From: Diatrype stigma
Taxonomy: Eukaryota; Ascomycota; Sordariomycetes; Xylariales; Diatrypaceae
Assembly: GCA_022225965.2 (NCBI GenBank)
Contig: JAKJXP020000072.1
Location: 182,061 to 246,060, forward strand
Length of the DNA stretch: 64,000 nt
Direction: 5' to 3'
Positions within the stretch are counted from its first letter, which is position 1; the number at the start of each line of letters is the position of its first letter. Positions 1 to 11,476 of the stretch are shown here, in pieces. Below the pieces are notes generated by a model. The model was not told where the DNA came from, did no database searches, and was given only the letters and a program-made list of their open reading frames with translations. The translations under genes were made by a program, and so were the position numbers.

Positions 1-741
1 CTCCCCGAGCTGAGCAGTTTCGGCAACTTCTGGTACCTCGGCCCGGAAGTCTGCCTGCAGATGTGCCTGCCCGCGCAGGAGTACCCGCTCAGCGACCTCA
101 GCGACCGCATCCACTTCGTCGGGTGCTTGCCGCGGCGGGCGCCCCAGCCCCACGACACGTACCCGGAGTGGTGGGGCGAGATCTTGGCGAACGCCCAGCT
201 GCCGCGGGAGCGCCGGAAGAAGGTGATCTTCGTGTCGCAGGGCACGGTGGCCATGGACCACAGCCAGCTGGTGCTGCCGACGTTCGCGGCGTTCGCGGAC
301 CGCGCCGACGACGTGCTGGTGGTGGCGGCGCTGGGGGCGCGCGGGGCCGCGCTGCCCCCCGACGCGGCCGCGGCCCTGCCGCCCAACGCCCGCGTCGCCG
401 ACTACCTGCCGTACGACACGATGCTGCACGAGGGGCAGGCCGACATCTTCGTGTCCAACGCCGGCTACGGCGCGCTGTGCCACGCCGTCGTCAACGCCGT
501 CCCGCTCGTCCTGGCCGGCGTCACCGAGGACAAGACCGAGGCCACGCTGCGCGCCACCCGCGCCGGCTACGCCGTCGGCCTGTACACGCAGACGCCGACG
601 GCGGAGCAGGTCCGCGCCGGTGTCGAGACCGTCCTGGCGGATGGCCGCTACAAGGCCCGCGCGGAGGAGCTGATGCGCGAGAATGAAAAGATGGGGTGCT
701 TGGATCGGATTGAGGGGTTTGTCCGCAAGTATACGGTTTAA
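1..741 (+). CDS. UDP-glycosyltransferase, C-terminal part (5' end outside window)
   Basis: The reading frame is open from the first base and ends with TAA at 739-741, so only about the last 246 residues are present. An ATG at 61 is internal, because the frame continues upstream of it. The visible part is the nucleotide-sugar-binding half of a GT1/GT28-type fold. A beta strand KVIFVSQGT is followed by a segment ending in SNAGYGALCHAVVNAVPLVLAG and then EDK, which matches the fungal and bacterial MGT-like donor loop (normally N-G-G-Y-G plus E-D-K). Family members transfer glucose or another sugar from UDP-sugar to small lipophilic acceptors such as sterols, phenolics or toxins. The acceptor half is missing, so the substrate cannot be inferred. 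The gene is very GC-rich and unaffected by RIP. The fold is fairly certain, the acceptor unknown. Confidence 0.85.
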   Translation, partial: LPELSSFGNFWYLGPEVCLQMCLPAQEYPLSDLSDRIHFVGCLPRRAPQPHDTYPEWWGEILANAQLPRERRKKVIFVSQGTVAMDHSQLVLPTFAAFADRADDVLVVAALGARGAALPPDAAAALPPNARVADYLPYDTMLHEGQADIFVSNAGYGALCHAVVNAVPLVLAGVTEDKTEATLRATRAGYAVGLYTQTPTAEQVRAGVETVLADGRYKARAEELMRENEKMGCLDRIEGFVRKYTV

Positions 742-837
742 AACGAAGTGACGTGACATGACGTGAGTGCCTTTGATGGCCGGGAAAACTTTGGCTAGGG
801 AGAGAGTTCATGTCCACAGCGAGGAGACTGTTGGTGA

Positions 838-853
838 GGGGGGGGGGGGGGGG
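838..853. repeat. Poly-G run, about 16 nt
   Basis: An uninterrupted G homopolymer about 100 bp downstream of the glycosyltransferase stop codon. Similar runs occur at 6324-6335, 20585-20598, 23257-23272 (as C), 62265-62278 and 63971-64000. Confidence 0.9.
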
Positions 854-972
854 AAGGCAAACGGTGGTCTCATGCATAGTCGCTGACTATGCATACAGAG
901 GGCTATACGGATATATGACTGACTTGAATGGTTTGCTTGGGACTAAGCTTATGTAAGAGACGAATCAAGACG

Positions 973-1014
973 AATAGATAGATAGATAGTTAGATAGATA
1001 GTAGACAGATAGAT
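973..1014. repeat. GATA-type tetranucleotide microsatellite
   Basis: Imperfect tandem ATAG/GATA units lie in the spacer between the glycosyltransferase and the hAT relic. The rest of 742-1456 holds no gene that can be supported. Confidence 0.85.
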
Positions 1015-1456
1015 ACCTAGTAGGGAGGGCTGTACCGGTAGGGGTGTGTGTTTTCATAGTTGGCCATGGTTGTCATCACCTCTCATACCTTTGATTTCGA
1101 TGAATTTCACTTTATTACGTCCGACCCAGAAGCAGAAGTGGTAGAAGTGGCTGCGTATGTGTCCTGTGTGTGTCGTCATGACAGGTAGGCATTTCGTCTG
1201 ACGTTGGTTTGCTGGACCGCTGGTATCCTTGTGTGGACGTAATTAAGAGGTATTGACCAATTTTCCCTAGACCTTGATGTTAAGATACTGAAGTGACACG
1301 GAGGTTCTCGGTCACATATCTGCTGCAAAAATTAGAACCTAGAGTCAATATTGGAGCCTAGACTGCAGAAGAGAAGGTTCAAGGTTCCAGGTTGTTTGTC
1401 AATCATTGTTTGTCAATCATAGCAGGTGCCACCTGCCTACTACATACCTACCAGGG

Positions 1457-1850
1457 ATTGAAGTTACGCAACTGCAACCAAATTGCAGTGGCGTTGCACT
1501 GGTTGCAGTATCCAAGTTGGATGAAAGTGAATCATTCGAAACGAATTATTTGTAGCCCTGCTTAATAAAAGGGTTCTTCCTTATTACCGACCCATCCGAC
1601 CTATCCGACCCATTCGACCCATACCTGGTATACCCCCCTCCCCCCAGCCTCCACTTTGACCCCTAGTAGCCCCTATAATCCTTGGTATGGCGATATATAC
1701 TAGCCACAATTACCACCACTTAGCTTTGGCTGTCTAGAAAAACAACAATAACAACAGCAACAACGGAAATTCACCGTCTGAGTTGCTGCGTATCTGGTCA
1801 CAACAACCGAACAATTGCAAGTGAAACCCCGAATTCCTCCGTTGCAACGA
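1457..1850. mobile_element. Degenerate internal relic of the hAT-like MITE family
   Basis: Several blocks match the two MITE copies at 18765-19311 and 19518-20037. They include a stretch reading CAACTGCAACCAAATTGCAG followed by a GTTGCACTGGTTGCAG-type block, the pyrimidine-rich ACCCCTCCCCC segment, and ATATACTAGCCACAAT near 1700. The terminal CAGGGTGTCACGC repeats are not recognisable, so this is an eroded or truncated copy with approximate limits. The 1851-2476 spacer that follows contains no ORF of note. Its last 100 bases are pyrimidine-rich (CTTCTTCACAATC, CACCCTCTTCTCACC), as is common near fungal transcription starts. Confidence 0.65.
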
Positions 1851-2476
1851 CCTAGAGCCGTAATATGAATTGTATCCGAGTACCTAGGCACTTGAACATC
1901 TTGAGCGAGAGGTGAGTAGATGAAATGAGTTCATATCTCCTTATTGTATCATTAAATGATCCAGACTCACCCAGTAACGCTATGTGCAAACACCTTTTGG
2001 CGAAACAAACCAACACGGTTTTCTGATCTTAACTCTCCAGAGGTGCCTTTGTAGTGGCCGAGAATTGAAATATAATATTATCAATACGGTACGGGGTTAA
2101 CAGAATTGTTTTCCTCGCTTGCTGCAAACCTTAAATAGTGAATGGTAGCATAGAGACGAAGCCTCGGGCATATAAATCCCTGTCTGGCGGTTTGCTCTTG
2201 GTGGCCATTATGAATAAGATGGATCAGACAAAAACTACGTTGAGGCATCTATAGAACTGATAAATTACATAACAACAATCATCCCATATATCCCATGTAA
2301 TCATGATGAGCCTGAAGTGCTAAGGCCACGCCTAGATATTTATATGACACCAATATGCCACCGATCTAACCACCAGCTACAACTCTTCTTCACAATCATT
2401 CAGAGTGCTCTTCACCCTCTTCTCACCTTAAGTATACCAATTACTAAGGACTGAACACTCAACCATCACCACCAGG

Positions 2477-3708
2477 ATGTATCCCCAATTCCTCTTGCGC
2501 TATATCCTCCTCCTTGCCCCTATCAGTCAAGCCCACCTCGACGGTGATCTCCGTAAAGAGTTGGAGAACCGTCGACGATTTCTGCAGGACAGTGCTCCGA
2601 GCCTTTTACACTGCCGGGAACAACTCAAACGCGATGCCAGAGTCGACACCGAGCGGTTCCAGAAGAGAGCGCTTGCTCTGCGATCCCAGCGCGATTTGGA
2701 AGGTACGTAGAAGTACCAACACTTTCGTTGTACCGATGCCTTGATAACTAGCTAATCATACGATGTCAAGTGCGAGAGCTGGACGATTTCCCCAAGGACC
2801 ACGGCCATGATCATGATTTCGACTTGGATGATGACACTCACGATATCTTTGACAAATATCCCGCCTGTGCCTTGTCTCCTGATACTACGGAAGGTCCCTT
2901 TTGTATGTGGCTTCCTCCACGCGATACCCCTAACCGATCTTGTAAAGTTGTTCCGGCACTGACATGGCCTCCTTCTGTACGCGGTAGATATCAAGGGCGA
3001 GCTCGTTCGAAGCGATCTTACCGATAACCAGCGCGGAATCCCTCTGCACCTGGACATCCGGGTGAAGGACTTCGACACGTGCGAGGATGTCAAAGACGTG
3101 TATGTGGAGATCTGGCGTAAGTTCCTTCCTTCCTCCCTACCAAGAAATAACAGTCTATCACTCTCCGTACGTTTCCTTCTCCCCGGGCCGTTCTGTGATT
3201 GACTCGGAAGGAAAAATCAGACTCGAACGCACTAGGCATCTACGGCGGGACGAACGGCAGACCCAAAGACGAGACCTTCGGCCGCGGCCTGCAGAAGACC
3301 GACGAGATGGGCGTCGTGGAGTTCGACACCATCGTGCCGGGACACTACGCCGGGCGGGCACAGCACATCCACGTGGGCGTGCACGTCCCCAGTACCAAGC
3401 CCGACCCGGACTCCCCTTCCGTGAGCAACAACGTCGTGTCCCTCTGCGCGCAGCTCTTCTTCGATCAGGGCCTGGCGGACCGGACGCGGAAGATCGCGCC
3501 GTACAGCGAGAACAAGCAGCCGTTCACCGCCAACGCCGACGATATCTTCCTTAAGCAAGAGGCCGCCGGCCGATTCGACCCGTTCGTCAGCTGGGTGTAT
3601 CTAGGCGACGGCGATGACCTTGCCGATGGGCTCCTGGCGTGGGTCACTGTCGGTGCGAACATGACGGAGCACCGCGCGCTCAGCGTGGCGGCTAGTCGTG
3701 AAGAGTAA
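2477..3708 (+). CDS. Secreted intradiol ring-cleavage dioxygenase-like protein
   Basis: Four exons fit: 2477-2702, 2771-2902, 2988-3116 and 3221-3708 (324 aa). All three introns (68, 85 and 104 nt) are GT-AG, and each junction rebuilds a family motif: TEGPF|Y-IKGELVRSD and VEIW|H-SNALGIYGG. Residues 1-19 form a signal peptide (hydrophobic core YILLLAPI, cleavage near SQA-H). The catalytic domain covers about residues 105-300. The expected non-haem Fe(III) ligands are Y170 (GIYGG), Y205 (PGHY) and H211/H213 (AQHIHV), which fits the fungal extracellular intradiol subgroup. Such enzymes split catechol-type rings between the hydroxyls and act on lignin- or tannin-derived phenolics. Residues 80-100 are very rich in Asp and His. 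The gene is convergent with the AA9 gene. Domain identity is strong; the exact substrate is unknown. Confidence 0.92.
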
Positions 3709-4219
3709 CTATATTGCACGCAACGGGTCATCCGGATGAAGTTGCCTTTGGATGAGACTTCCAGGGTCATTGTTGACGCATGCGGCTGCTGAAATAGATG
3801 CATGCCCTTTTTAGGCGTTAAAGGGGGTATATTCTGTGGGACACTCTGGATGTGCTCTGGGATTCAGGCCAGCCCTCTATACTAACTTTATGCTACTGTA
3901 GCTCAAGGATGGTCAAGTTCATCACAGTATCGTTGCCTTTTGCGATGAGTAGATACATGATTAGGCTGGGACTTCACATGGCTATAACCATGGTTTGCTC
4001 ATACAATTGATTTTATTAAATGTCTCTACTTAGTGCAACTATCGACCCAACTGAGCAGCGTGATTATATTGACCACATGGCCAATATTCAGGAGAAATCA
4101 TAATAGCAAAATCGGACACGCCTGCTTGACAGATCCTGAACCACACTCTGAAGGTCTTCCATCACCTAGCATCCGCACAGATACGCGAATGATAACGAAG
4201 GATATTTCTATGTGCGACC
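3709..4219. other. Convergent intergenic spacer, no feature seen
   Basis: This 511-bp spacer separates the 3' ends of the dioxygenase and AA9 genes. The short ORFs crossing it show no recognisable domain, and no repeat was noticed. It presumably carries both polyadenylation regions. Confidence 0.6.
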
Positions 4220-5232
4220 TTAATTGGCAGCAGTCCATAGTTCGGGGCCGGGGTAAGGGTAGGTAACCTCGTGCTTCGAAAGGTCGAACAGAATACCAGC
4301 GTCATCTCTGTGGTAAAGCTCGCTTCCGAGGGTACCTTCAGACGGGGCTACCGTACCGCTGCCACCGAGTCTGAGATTAATGCATTGGGGATAGTTCTGT
4401 TGTTTCTTGCTAGTCAGCAAAGCGGCGGCAATCATATTTGAGGCACACCAGAGACTTGGCAAAGGCAATCCATAATGGCTTGAGGCACTTGTCTTCTCGG
4501 ATCATGGATCAAGACCCTGGAGGTCTTAGGTATAGGTGTGTGAGGTACTGACCTGGGCGCCATTGTCCTGCGCAGCATAGTGCAAGGCAATGAGCTCATG
4601 TCGGATGACATAGTCTCCGGCCTTTAGGTTCTTCGGAATGGTGACGGACGTAGAGTAGTTATTGGCGATGAGTTCGTCGGTCACCCACGTTACTAGGCCA
4701 CTAGCGTTGACGATACTGGACTGACTGAACTTCGAGAAGCTCAGACTTGCAGGGTCGGCTGTCGATCAAACACAAGAAGTTAGTATGAGCCAGACAGACT
4801 GATGCCTGCCTAGGAGTTCTAGGAGCTGGTAGGATAATTACTCGTAAGTGAGCGAGGAGACTACTTACTATCAAAGGGTGCGATGTAGTTCATGATGGGC
4901 CCCTTGTGGGTAGGCGGCCAGGTCTCGGACCAGATGAACATCAGCTCGTCGCCGGCGTTGGCCTCGACGAAATGCTCGGCGACCTTGGCATTCTTATGAC
5001 AAGATATGTTGCTCGTACCATAGTTTGCCGGCTCTATATAACCAATGTCCTGGTTTGCTGCTGTCCAGCCCACCCTCTCGGGCTGGTCGGCCTCGGGGAA
5101 GCGCACCCATGACGGATTCCAGCCGTTATACCACGAGCCGTTATTGACCCTGACGCCCGAGACGAACCCGTGCGCCGTGACGGAGCGAAGCAGGGAGGCG
5201 GAAACGCCCAGGACAACGGACGAGGACCGCAT
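4220..5232 (-). CDS. AA9 lytic polysaccharide monooxygenase
   Basis: Three exons on the minus strand fit: 5232-4869, 4758-4553 and 4396-4220 (248 aa). Introns are 110 nt (branch ACTAAC) and 156 nt. The junctions produce the hallmark ALHYAAQDNGAQ|NYPQCINL. A signal peptide of about 20 residues precedes H21, which becomes the N-terminal His of the copper histidine brace. The second Cu ligand is H109 in WPPTHKGP, and Y192 in NYPQC is the axial Tyr. C78 and C195 are placed for the usual disulphide. AA9 enzymes are secreted and oxidatively cleave cellulose and some hemicelluloses, using an electron donor with O2 or H2O2. The protein ends shortly after the catalytic domain, with no CBM1. All catalytic residues are present, so it is likely functional; C1 or C4 regioselectivity cannot be read from sequence. 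Confidence 0.95.
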
Positions 5233-5344
5233 GTCTAATAGCTAGCTGCCGACTGGTGATTGTGTTTGGTCTATTTCGTTTTGTGCAACTATAGAGGGGT
5301 CGAATGTGGCGATGATTTACGTAGCGTGGTGAGCACGATGGCGG

Positions 5345-5352
5345 CATATATA
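5345..5352 (-). promoter_or_regulatory. Candidate TATA box of the AA9 gene
   Basis: CATATATA on the plus strand reads TATATATG on the minus strand, about 113 nt upstream of the AA9 start codon. Position and sequence suit a TATA element, but this is inference only. Confidence 0.35.
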
Positions 5353-5362
5353 GTCGACGCAC

Positions 5363-6813
5363 CAGCCCTATCCCATTGGGCCATCAATCATCTCGATGCC
5401 ACGGCCTTCCTTGCTTAGCCGATTCGCGGCATAGTTTAATACAACGTTCGCTGTCGCCCACCTGCCACTTCGAGGAATAGGCTTACTGTAACGCTATCTT
5501 GATTGGCCATCCGGCGAAGCCCCTTGAGCTGGCTACTTGGCATAACCCGATCTTGTTTTCATTGGGAGGTTGGCTCCCTAGGTTACCTAGGGCGCCGAGA
5601 CGGATACTACGTCCGAAAGCCCATCTCCGGCTTCAAAGAGGTAGGTATATCAGTTTCCCACTATACAAGAAGGCATTATCGCCTCGCAGAGTCTTGCCCA
5701 AGTTGAGTGGCAACATCGTTCGACTGGAATATAAACAATCGGCAGCTAAGAGACCTACATGTTATAGGTTTTGCCAAGACCTTTCTGTGCATCTTATCCA
5801 CAATAAAATCATAAAAGAACCTGGATTAAACCGATTCTGCTTTTATATGAGGATTCTGGTCGAGTGGTGAGCACATGCCAAAGACGGATGTCAAGCATAT
5901 CTCCCATTTGAGTGAATGCGCGTGCAGGAATTGGATAGAATGAGCTGAGATATCTCGGTGCCGTTAAATTCAGAAAGACAATCGCAGCTGGCATGCAATA
6001 GTATTATACACCGCACTGAGAATACTAGATAGGCCGAATCGAGCTGCTTAGAATGTTTCGCTATAAAAGCCCAGGGACTTTCATGGCATCCCCCACTAAT
6101 CTTTACAGGCGACTATTCCATGAGCAACCTGTCTACCTTGTAAGAGGCAACGTTACTGGAGTATAACTGTACTCCCACCATGTTACCTTGAACTTAGCGT
6201 TGCGCATTTAACGCAAACTTGGCACCTCGAACCACAGTACTGCTAGCAACCAGAACTGACCCCCGGCCCCTCATACAAAGCATGTTCTCAGTACATACTG
6301 TATCTATGAGATTTATAGAATAAGGGGGGGGGGGGTTCTAGTTTTGTAGAGTAAATGAAAGCATAGAGATTTCACTAATAATGCCAAACAGGGACTGGTT
6401 GGTATTTATGTACGAAATTTCCGTGATTCTATTCACTATATTCCAGATATCGGTAGATGACAGGCACCTGTATTCATAGTGCATTCAGAGGTATGCCGCT
6501 ATAGTTGTAAGGCTTATAAGGAGTGATGGAAGGTAGTGGATAGGGGAAAGGGCCCCCCTACTTGCCGCCACTGTTTCATTTTAGGCTTAGTGCGTTTAAC
6601 CTCAGGAGCAAAACCCTTATACATACAGGCATATGGCATGCGGTACACCTGCGTTTTATATCCCGCGTGGTAAACCGAAGCAACTACATATAGTTGCATA
6701 TATAAATCGACTAGATCTTTTCGTAGCTTCGTCTCTAGCTTTATATATAAAACAGGTGCGTTACTTAAGGCATTACCACTTATACGCTAATGTCAGGAGA
6801 AGGCAGGCACATA
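5363..6813. other. Non-coding spacer without supported gene
   Basis: Short ORFs near 5500-5870 and 6514-6827 show no conserved domain and overlap one another in several frames. A 12-nt poly-G run lies at 6324-6335. No tRNA or rRNA was recognised. Moderate AT content suggests old, decayed repeat sequence, but no element could be assigned. Confidence 0.5.
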
Positions 6814-7192
6814 CAGTGTCGCGATAAAATGGGTCTATTTTGGAGCTGCTCTGGAGTGAGTATAGCGCTCTGGCAGGGGACCCCCTCTGGGGGTCCATTT
6901 GGGCCTATATAGAGGTCCGATCTCCCCCCATACGTCCTGGACGCTCCCTTCTTTCCTTCCTTCCTTAGAGCTTTAGCAGAGTGTAGCAAATACGTCAATA
7001 AAAGGGCTATTCAGAAACGCGACATACAGATCCTGAGACAAGACCTTCCTATCTTTCCTAGCTAGCAGACGTACATACGTCTTCTAGACAGCCGTCCAGA
7101 GGACGTCTTCCTAGCCAATACAACATCCTGATCTTCGTCTTACAGGTTATGTAATCCAAGCTTTCCTATTGTAGCCCCTATATCGCGACATG
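6814..7192. mobile_element. Mariner-like MITE, 379 bp
   Basis: The left end reads CAGTGTCGCGATA and the right end, reverse-complemented, reads CATGTCGCGATA, giving near-identical short terminal inverted repeats with one base indel. Each end abuts a TA dinucleotide (6812-6813 and 7193-7194), the target duplication expected for Tc1/mariner elements. There is no ORF, so it would be non-autonomous. The right end (TGTCGCGATATA, then GGGGCTACAATAGGA and AGCTTGGAT) recurs in opposite orientation at 20062-20117, which supports a dispersed repeat family. Confidence 0.7.
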
Positions 7193-8279
7193 TACCGTAA
7201 TGAAACCAAGGGGTTTGTTAGGCCGAAAGGAGCTTTTATGGGAGTTGGGTAGAACTGGCTGTTCCGAAACCTGCATGCTCAGAAACCTGGTCGACTGAGA
7301 GTCTTCATATAGCTGTACTATCATGACTGCATATATGTGGCAAGACAGTGACCGGATTCCCTGTTCTTGTAAACACAATGAGTGGCTTATAACTCCGATA
7401 TTTCCGATGCTCTGAAATAGCCTGGATAAGGCGGTAAGAAAAGACTCCACTTATGAGCCTATTGGGATCATGTTAGGTCGTACCAATGAGTTAGCGGATG
7501 GGTGGAATGGGCATTCATACATGACCGGTATCGGAATGAGAGTAAGCCAATAAAGCATAATACACCATGCTAAAAGGCTTACAAATTCGGCCATAACTAA
7601 AATCGACTCTATGATTAAGGCCACTACCAAATATTGGAGGTAGTCCCTATGAGAGGCAGCATGTGTGAAATCTATTAGGTCCTAAAATAGTACAGTACTA
7701 AACTATGAGATGTTATTAGCAAGTGTGGCTTTAGCTATTAATAAAGATAGCAACATACGGTGGCGTAAGAAAAAGCTGTAAGGAAAAGCCAGTTGAATTG
7801 TCGTGGAGGGTATGGGTATGTATGGGTTTTAAAAACCTCAATCATGGTAAACTGAGGTGGAAGAAAGGTAATAGCGGTAAATAGCACCCGTAAAAGGCGC
7901 AGGAAACCTTTCTTCCAGTACCATCGTTGCTGGAGCATGATAGCGTTTATCGGAATGAAGATATTCTAATTGTGGTTCGTGATTTTGGCGGTAGAGACGG
8001 TTGCCTAGACGATTAAAAACCAACACTGCATATGATTAGGGTTTTTATAAATCAAAGGAACCTTATAAGTAAGATCGAAGAGATTTAGACAATAATACTT
8101 ATCCCTGGAAAAAGGTAGCGAGGATATAAATACACACCAAGGACGATATTTTAACAGCTGGGCTTAAGTGTTTCATGACTTGATCTTATGTAGCAGGATT
8201 ATTTGGGTAAGGCACGAACGGGGCTTAAAACCCTGGTAAGGCCATTACGGATGACGAATTAAATGTTCAGGGAGGGGGA
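7193..8279. other. Non-coding spacer left of element R1
   Basis: No coding region with a recognisable domain and no clear repeat were found. The short ORFs at 7178-7450 and 7738-8026 look accidental. The last bases form the G-rich tract into which R1 inserted. Confidence 0.5.
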
Positions 8280-8284
8280 GGGGG

Positions 8285-8611
8285 TGTAACAAGGGCTTAT
8301 ACGGCTTGGAACGTATAGAACAAATCAGCTTATAATTTTATATAGTCTTAAGGAGCATACTAAAGAGCTAAAATTTAAAAGACGTCGAAGGGAATTTAAC
8401 GGAATATTTATATATAGCAATTTATAAGTACGTATTAATACGTATCCTTTATTTCCAGCTTTTGCGGCTTTCGCTGTTATAACCTTAATAGTTATATTAA
8501 GCAGGCGTATATTTTAATATTTTTTATAATAAGGGATAAAATATATTCTAATATATCCTATAATTAATAATAATTATAGTTATTATTAATCCGGAATGCC
8601 TTCGTATAATA
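8285..8611 (-). repeat. R1 left LTR (element 3' side)
   Basis: This 327-bp repeat aligns without gaps to 15353-15679. Where the right LTR has C or G, this copy nearly always has T or A: for example TTCGTATAATA here against CCCGTGTAACA there. It is the more heavily RIP-mutated copy. Confidence 0.92.
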
Positions 8612-8629
8612 CCATTTTTTCTTTTTTTT
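8612..8629 (-). other. R1 polypurine tract
   Basis: Read on the minus strand this is A8-G-A6-TGG, immediately before the LTR. That is the position where plus-strand DNA synthesis is primed in LTR retrotransposons, and it supports the minus orientation. Confidence 0.6.
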
Positions 8630-9956
8630 AAAATTCGTTTTTAAACGATAAGGCCTAAATCGGAAATAATATAAAAAACAAAATTATCGATATTCGTAAA
8701 TTAATTGGCTTATTTAAATGCTATTAATAAAATAACAAAATAACTTATTTAATACTTTCGTTATTAAAATAATTATATAATTTTTAAGTTTAGTAGTTTT
8801 TAAAAAGATAATTTTCCCATTTAATTAAATACTTTACGTATCTTTAAGTTTTTAAAAAATCCATTATTTTGTTTATTTAATATTCGTTTGCTTTAATTAA
8901 TACAGCATTTCGTAAGATCTAATTAAAATTAAGCGGTATTTAATTGCTAACGCGATATAATTTAATAAGCAATACGTAAAACGTATTATAGATTTTTTAA
9001 TTCTTAAATAACGTAAGTTTAATAACGATAAGGAAAATTATTTTTTGGATTTTATATGGTCCTTATATTGTTTTATTTAGTTTTTTAATAAAACGTTTCG
9101 TTTTAATGTTTTTATTATTAAGCATAACCAATTGTTTTTTTTTAAAAAGGGTATTTTTTTCCGTTTTTTATCGGCCTAATGTTTTATTTTTTCTTTGCTT
9201 TTCTTTAAGTATTTTTAAGCGTTTTTATATATCTGGATTATTTAATGCGCATATATTTAATTACTTAAATTATAAAACAAATCGAACGATAAGTTATATA
9301 TTACAAAATAATAGCCATAATTGGCATAAAAAAAATTATATACATAAAAGCTAATTTGGCATTATTATATGCAAATTCGGCCGTAAGCAGTAAATTTTTC
9401 TAATTGGATATTTCGTAATTAACGAAAGCTTTAAAATAAATTTTAAGGGTTTAATTTAATCTTTTAATTTAACCATCCGTTTATAAATAAAAAACTATAT
9501 TTATGCGTAATTTAATTCCTATTAATTTAAAAAAGTTGCGTTAAAGATATGCAGTAAATCTGGAATCCTTATTCGAAATAATATCGAAGAATATTTTATA
9601 TAATTTTTAATAAGATTTTGCAAAGATTTTAATAAAATCCGCAGCGGTTTTTTTTTTTACCTTAAGAAATATGAAATAAGCCATTTTAATAAAGGGATTT
9701 ATTATAATCCATATCGAATCGCATCCATTAAAAAAAATTAATAATGAAATCCATAATAATCGTATATTATAAGTAATAATATAATTTCATAAGCTATAAT
9801 AAACCATAAGGTACGTATTTAAAAACTTTATTTTGTTAATAATCGTAATAGCCGCTAATAAATTTTCGGATTAATAATTTTAAATCTAACCATTAAAAGT
9901 TCCGTATAATAAGTTTTAACGTTTTATTTATATTTATATGTTTTATAATTAAAGTA

Positions 9957-10235
9957 TTATATTCGGATTTTATAACTTTTTATTAAAGTTCGGAAAAAAC
10001 TTAAAGTTTTTTTTTTATAATATAATAATTCGTTTTTAATTTTAATGTTTTTATTTGGTAATGCCATTTTTTTCATATATATGGGGTCTTTTTTGGCTAA
10101 AGACTTAATTTTATTTATAAATTCGGAGTACCATTTAGGCGTCGAAACGTTATATAGTTTTTTCGAAATTAAAATAACCGAAATTAAAGTCATAAACGTA
10201 GGTTTTATAAAGTGCGAAAAATGTTTTTCTTGCAA
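9957..10235 (-). pseudogene. R1 integrase fragment (zinc-binding region)
   Basis: An open 92-residue segment contains NELLYYKKK followed by a basic stretch. It resembles the x-LLYYKGR start of the H2C2 domain in Ty3/gypsy integrases. It lies downstream of RT on the same strand, as expected. RIP has introduced stops on both sides. Confidence 0.5.
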
Positions 10236-11040
10236 AACCGACGTAATCGGCTAGTTTTTAGTTCCCTTTTATTTAGGCCAATATTGATCTAATTAAAAAA
10301 GAATATCGGCCTTTTTATTTTGCCTATCGGATTAATAGTTAATAATAAATTAATACGAAAATAACTGTTATGCTTATTTTGTTTATCGTTTATTTAATAC
10401 TTTGGTTATAATAAAATAAGCGAGATTTTAATAATTTAAAAAGACTTTAATACGATATTTAATTTTTTCGAAATATTATTTCCATTTATTAACAAAATCG
10501 ATAATCGTTAGTAATTCTTTATTATAAATCTCGTAATTTATTTTTGCCGGCGTAAATTTTTGCGAATAAAAGGCAATTAATTGGAATTTTTTTTATTATT
10601 TCTTTGGGATATTATTGCGCTAATCGCGAAATCGGAAGCATTTATTTTTACATAAACTTATTTTTCGAAATCGAAATAAATTAAAATAAATGCTTAAATA
10701 AATTTGTATTTAAAATTATAAAAAGCGTAATTTATTTTCTTAATTTATTTCCATAATTTAGGATTCCATTTATTAGCGTTAATAATGGATTTAGCGATAT
10801 TAAAAAAGTTCTTAATAAAGCGACAATAAAAATTTACGAAATTAATAAATTATTGGAATTTCTTAAGGATTTTAAAAGGTTCTTATTAATTAATGCATTT
10901 CATTTTGTTTTGGGCCATAAAAATGCTTTTGCAATTAATAATATAACTAAGATATTCGATTTCGTATATCGTTTATTTATATTTATAAAAAGCAATAACG
11001 AAATAATATATAATTAATTTATATAAAACTTTTTTAATTA

Positions 11041-11476
11041 ATTTATTATGTTATTTTTTGGTTTTAGCGTAAATAAATAAATTATCGATATATATCATTA
11101 AATCGGTATCGATAAGGTTTTTAAAAATATTATTTATTATGGTTTAAAAAATAATTAATGTATTAATAAAATCGAAAGGCATTATTATATATTCGAATAA
11201 TTTATATTTGCATTTAAATGTTGTTTTTTATTTATTGCTTTTTTTTATTTTAATTAAATTAAAGCTTGTTTTTAAATTAATTTTGGTAAATTATTTGGCA
11301 ATACGAAACTGGATTTGTATTTCGTTAATAAATGGGATTAAATAACGAATAGAAATAATAATGGCATTTAAGTCCCGATAGTTAATAACGGATCTTAAAG
11401 GATTATTAGGGTTAGGTTTCGAAATAAACATAAAGGAAAAAGTACAGGAAAAGATTAATTTTCGGATTCGGCCCAT
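11041..11476 (-). pseudogene. R1 reverse transcriptase fragment
   Basis: The 11291-11476 segment reads FISKPNPNN...SVINYRDLN...YLIPFINEIQ, matching the Ty3/gypsy RT motif normally like SKPNGKLRPVVDYRALN...YPLPLIDEL. About 200 bp further on, 11081-11092 encodes YIDN, the YIDD active site with one Asp changed to Asn. That is the G-to-A change expected from RIP. Stops interrupt the frame, so this is a pseudogene. Confidence 0.8.
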
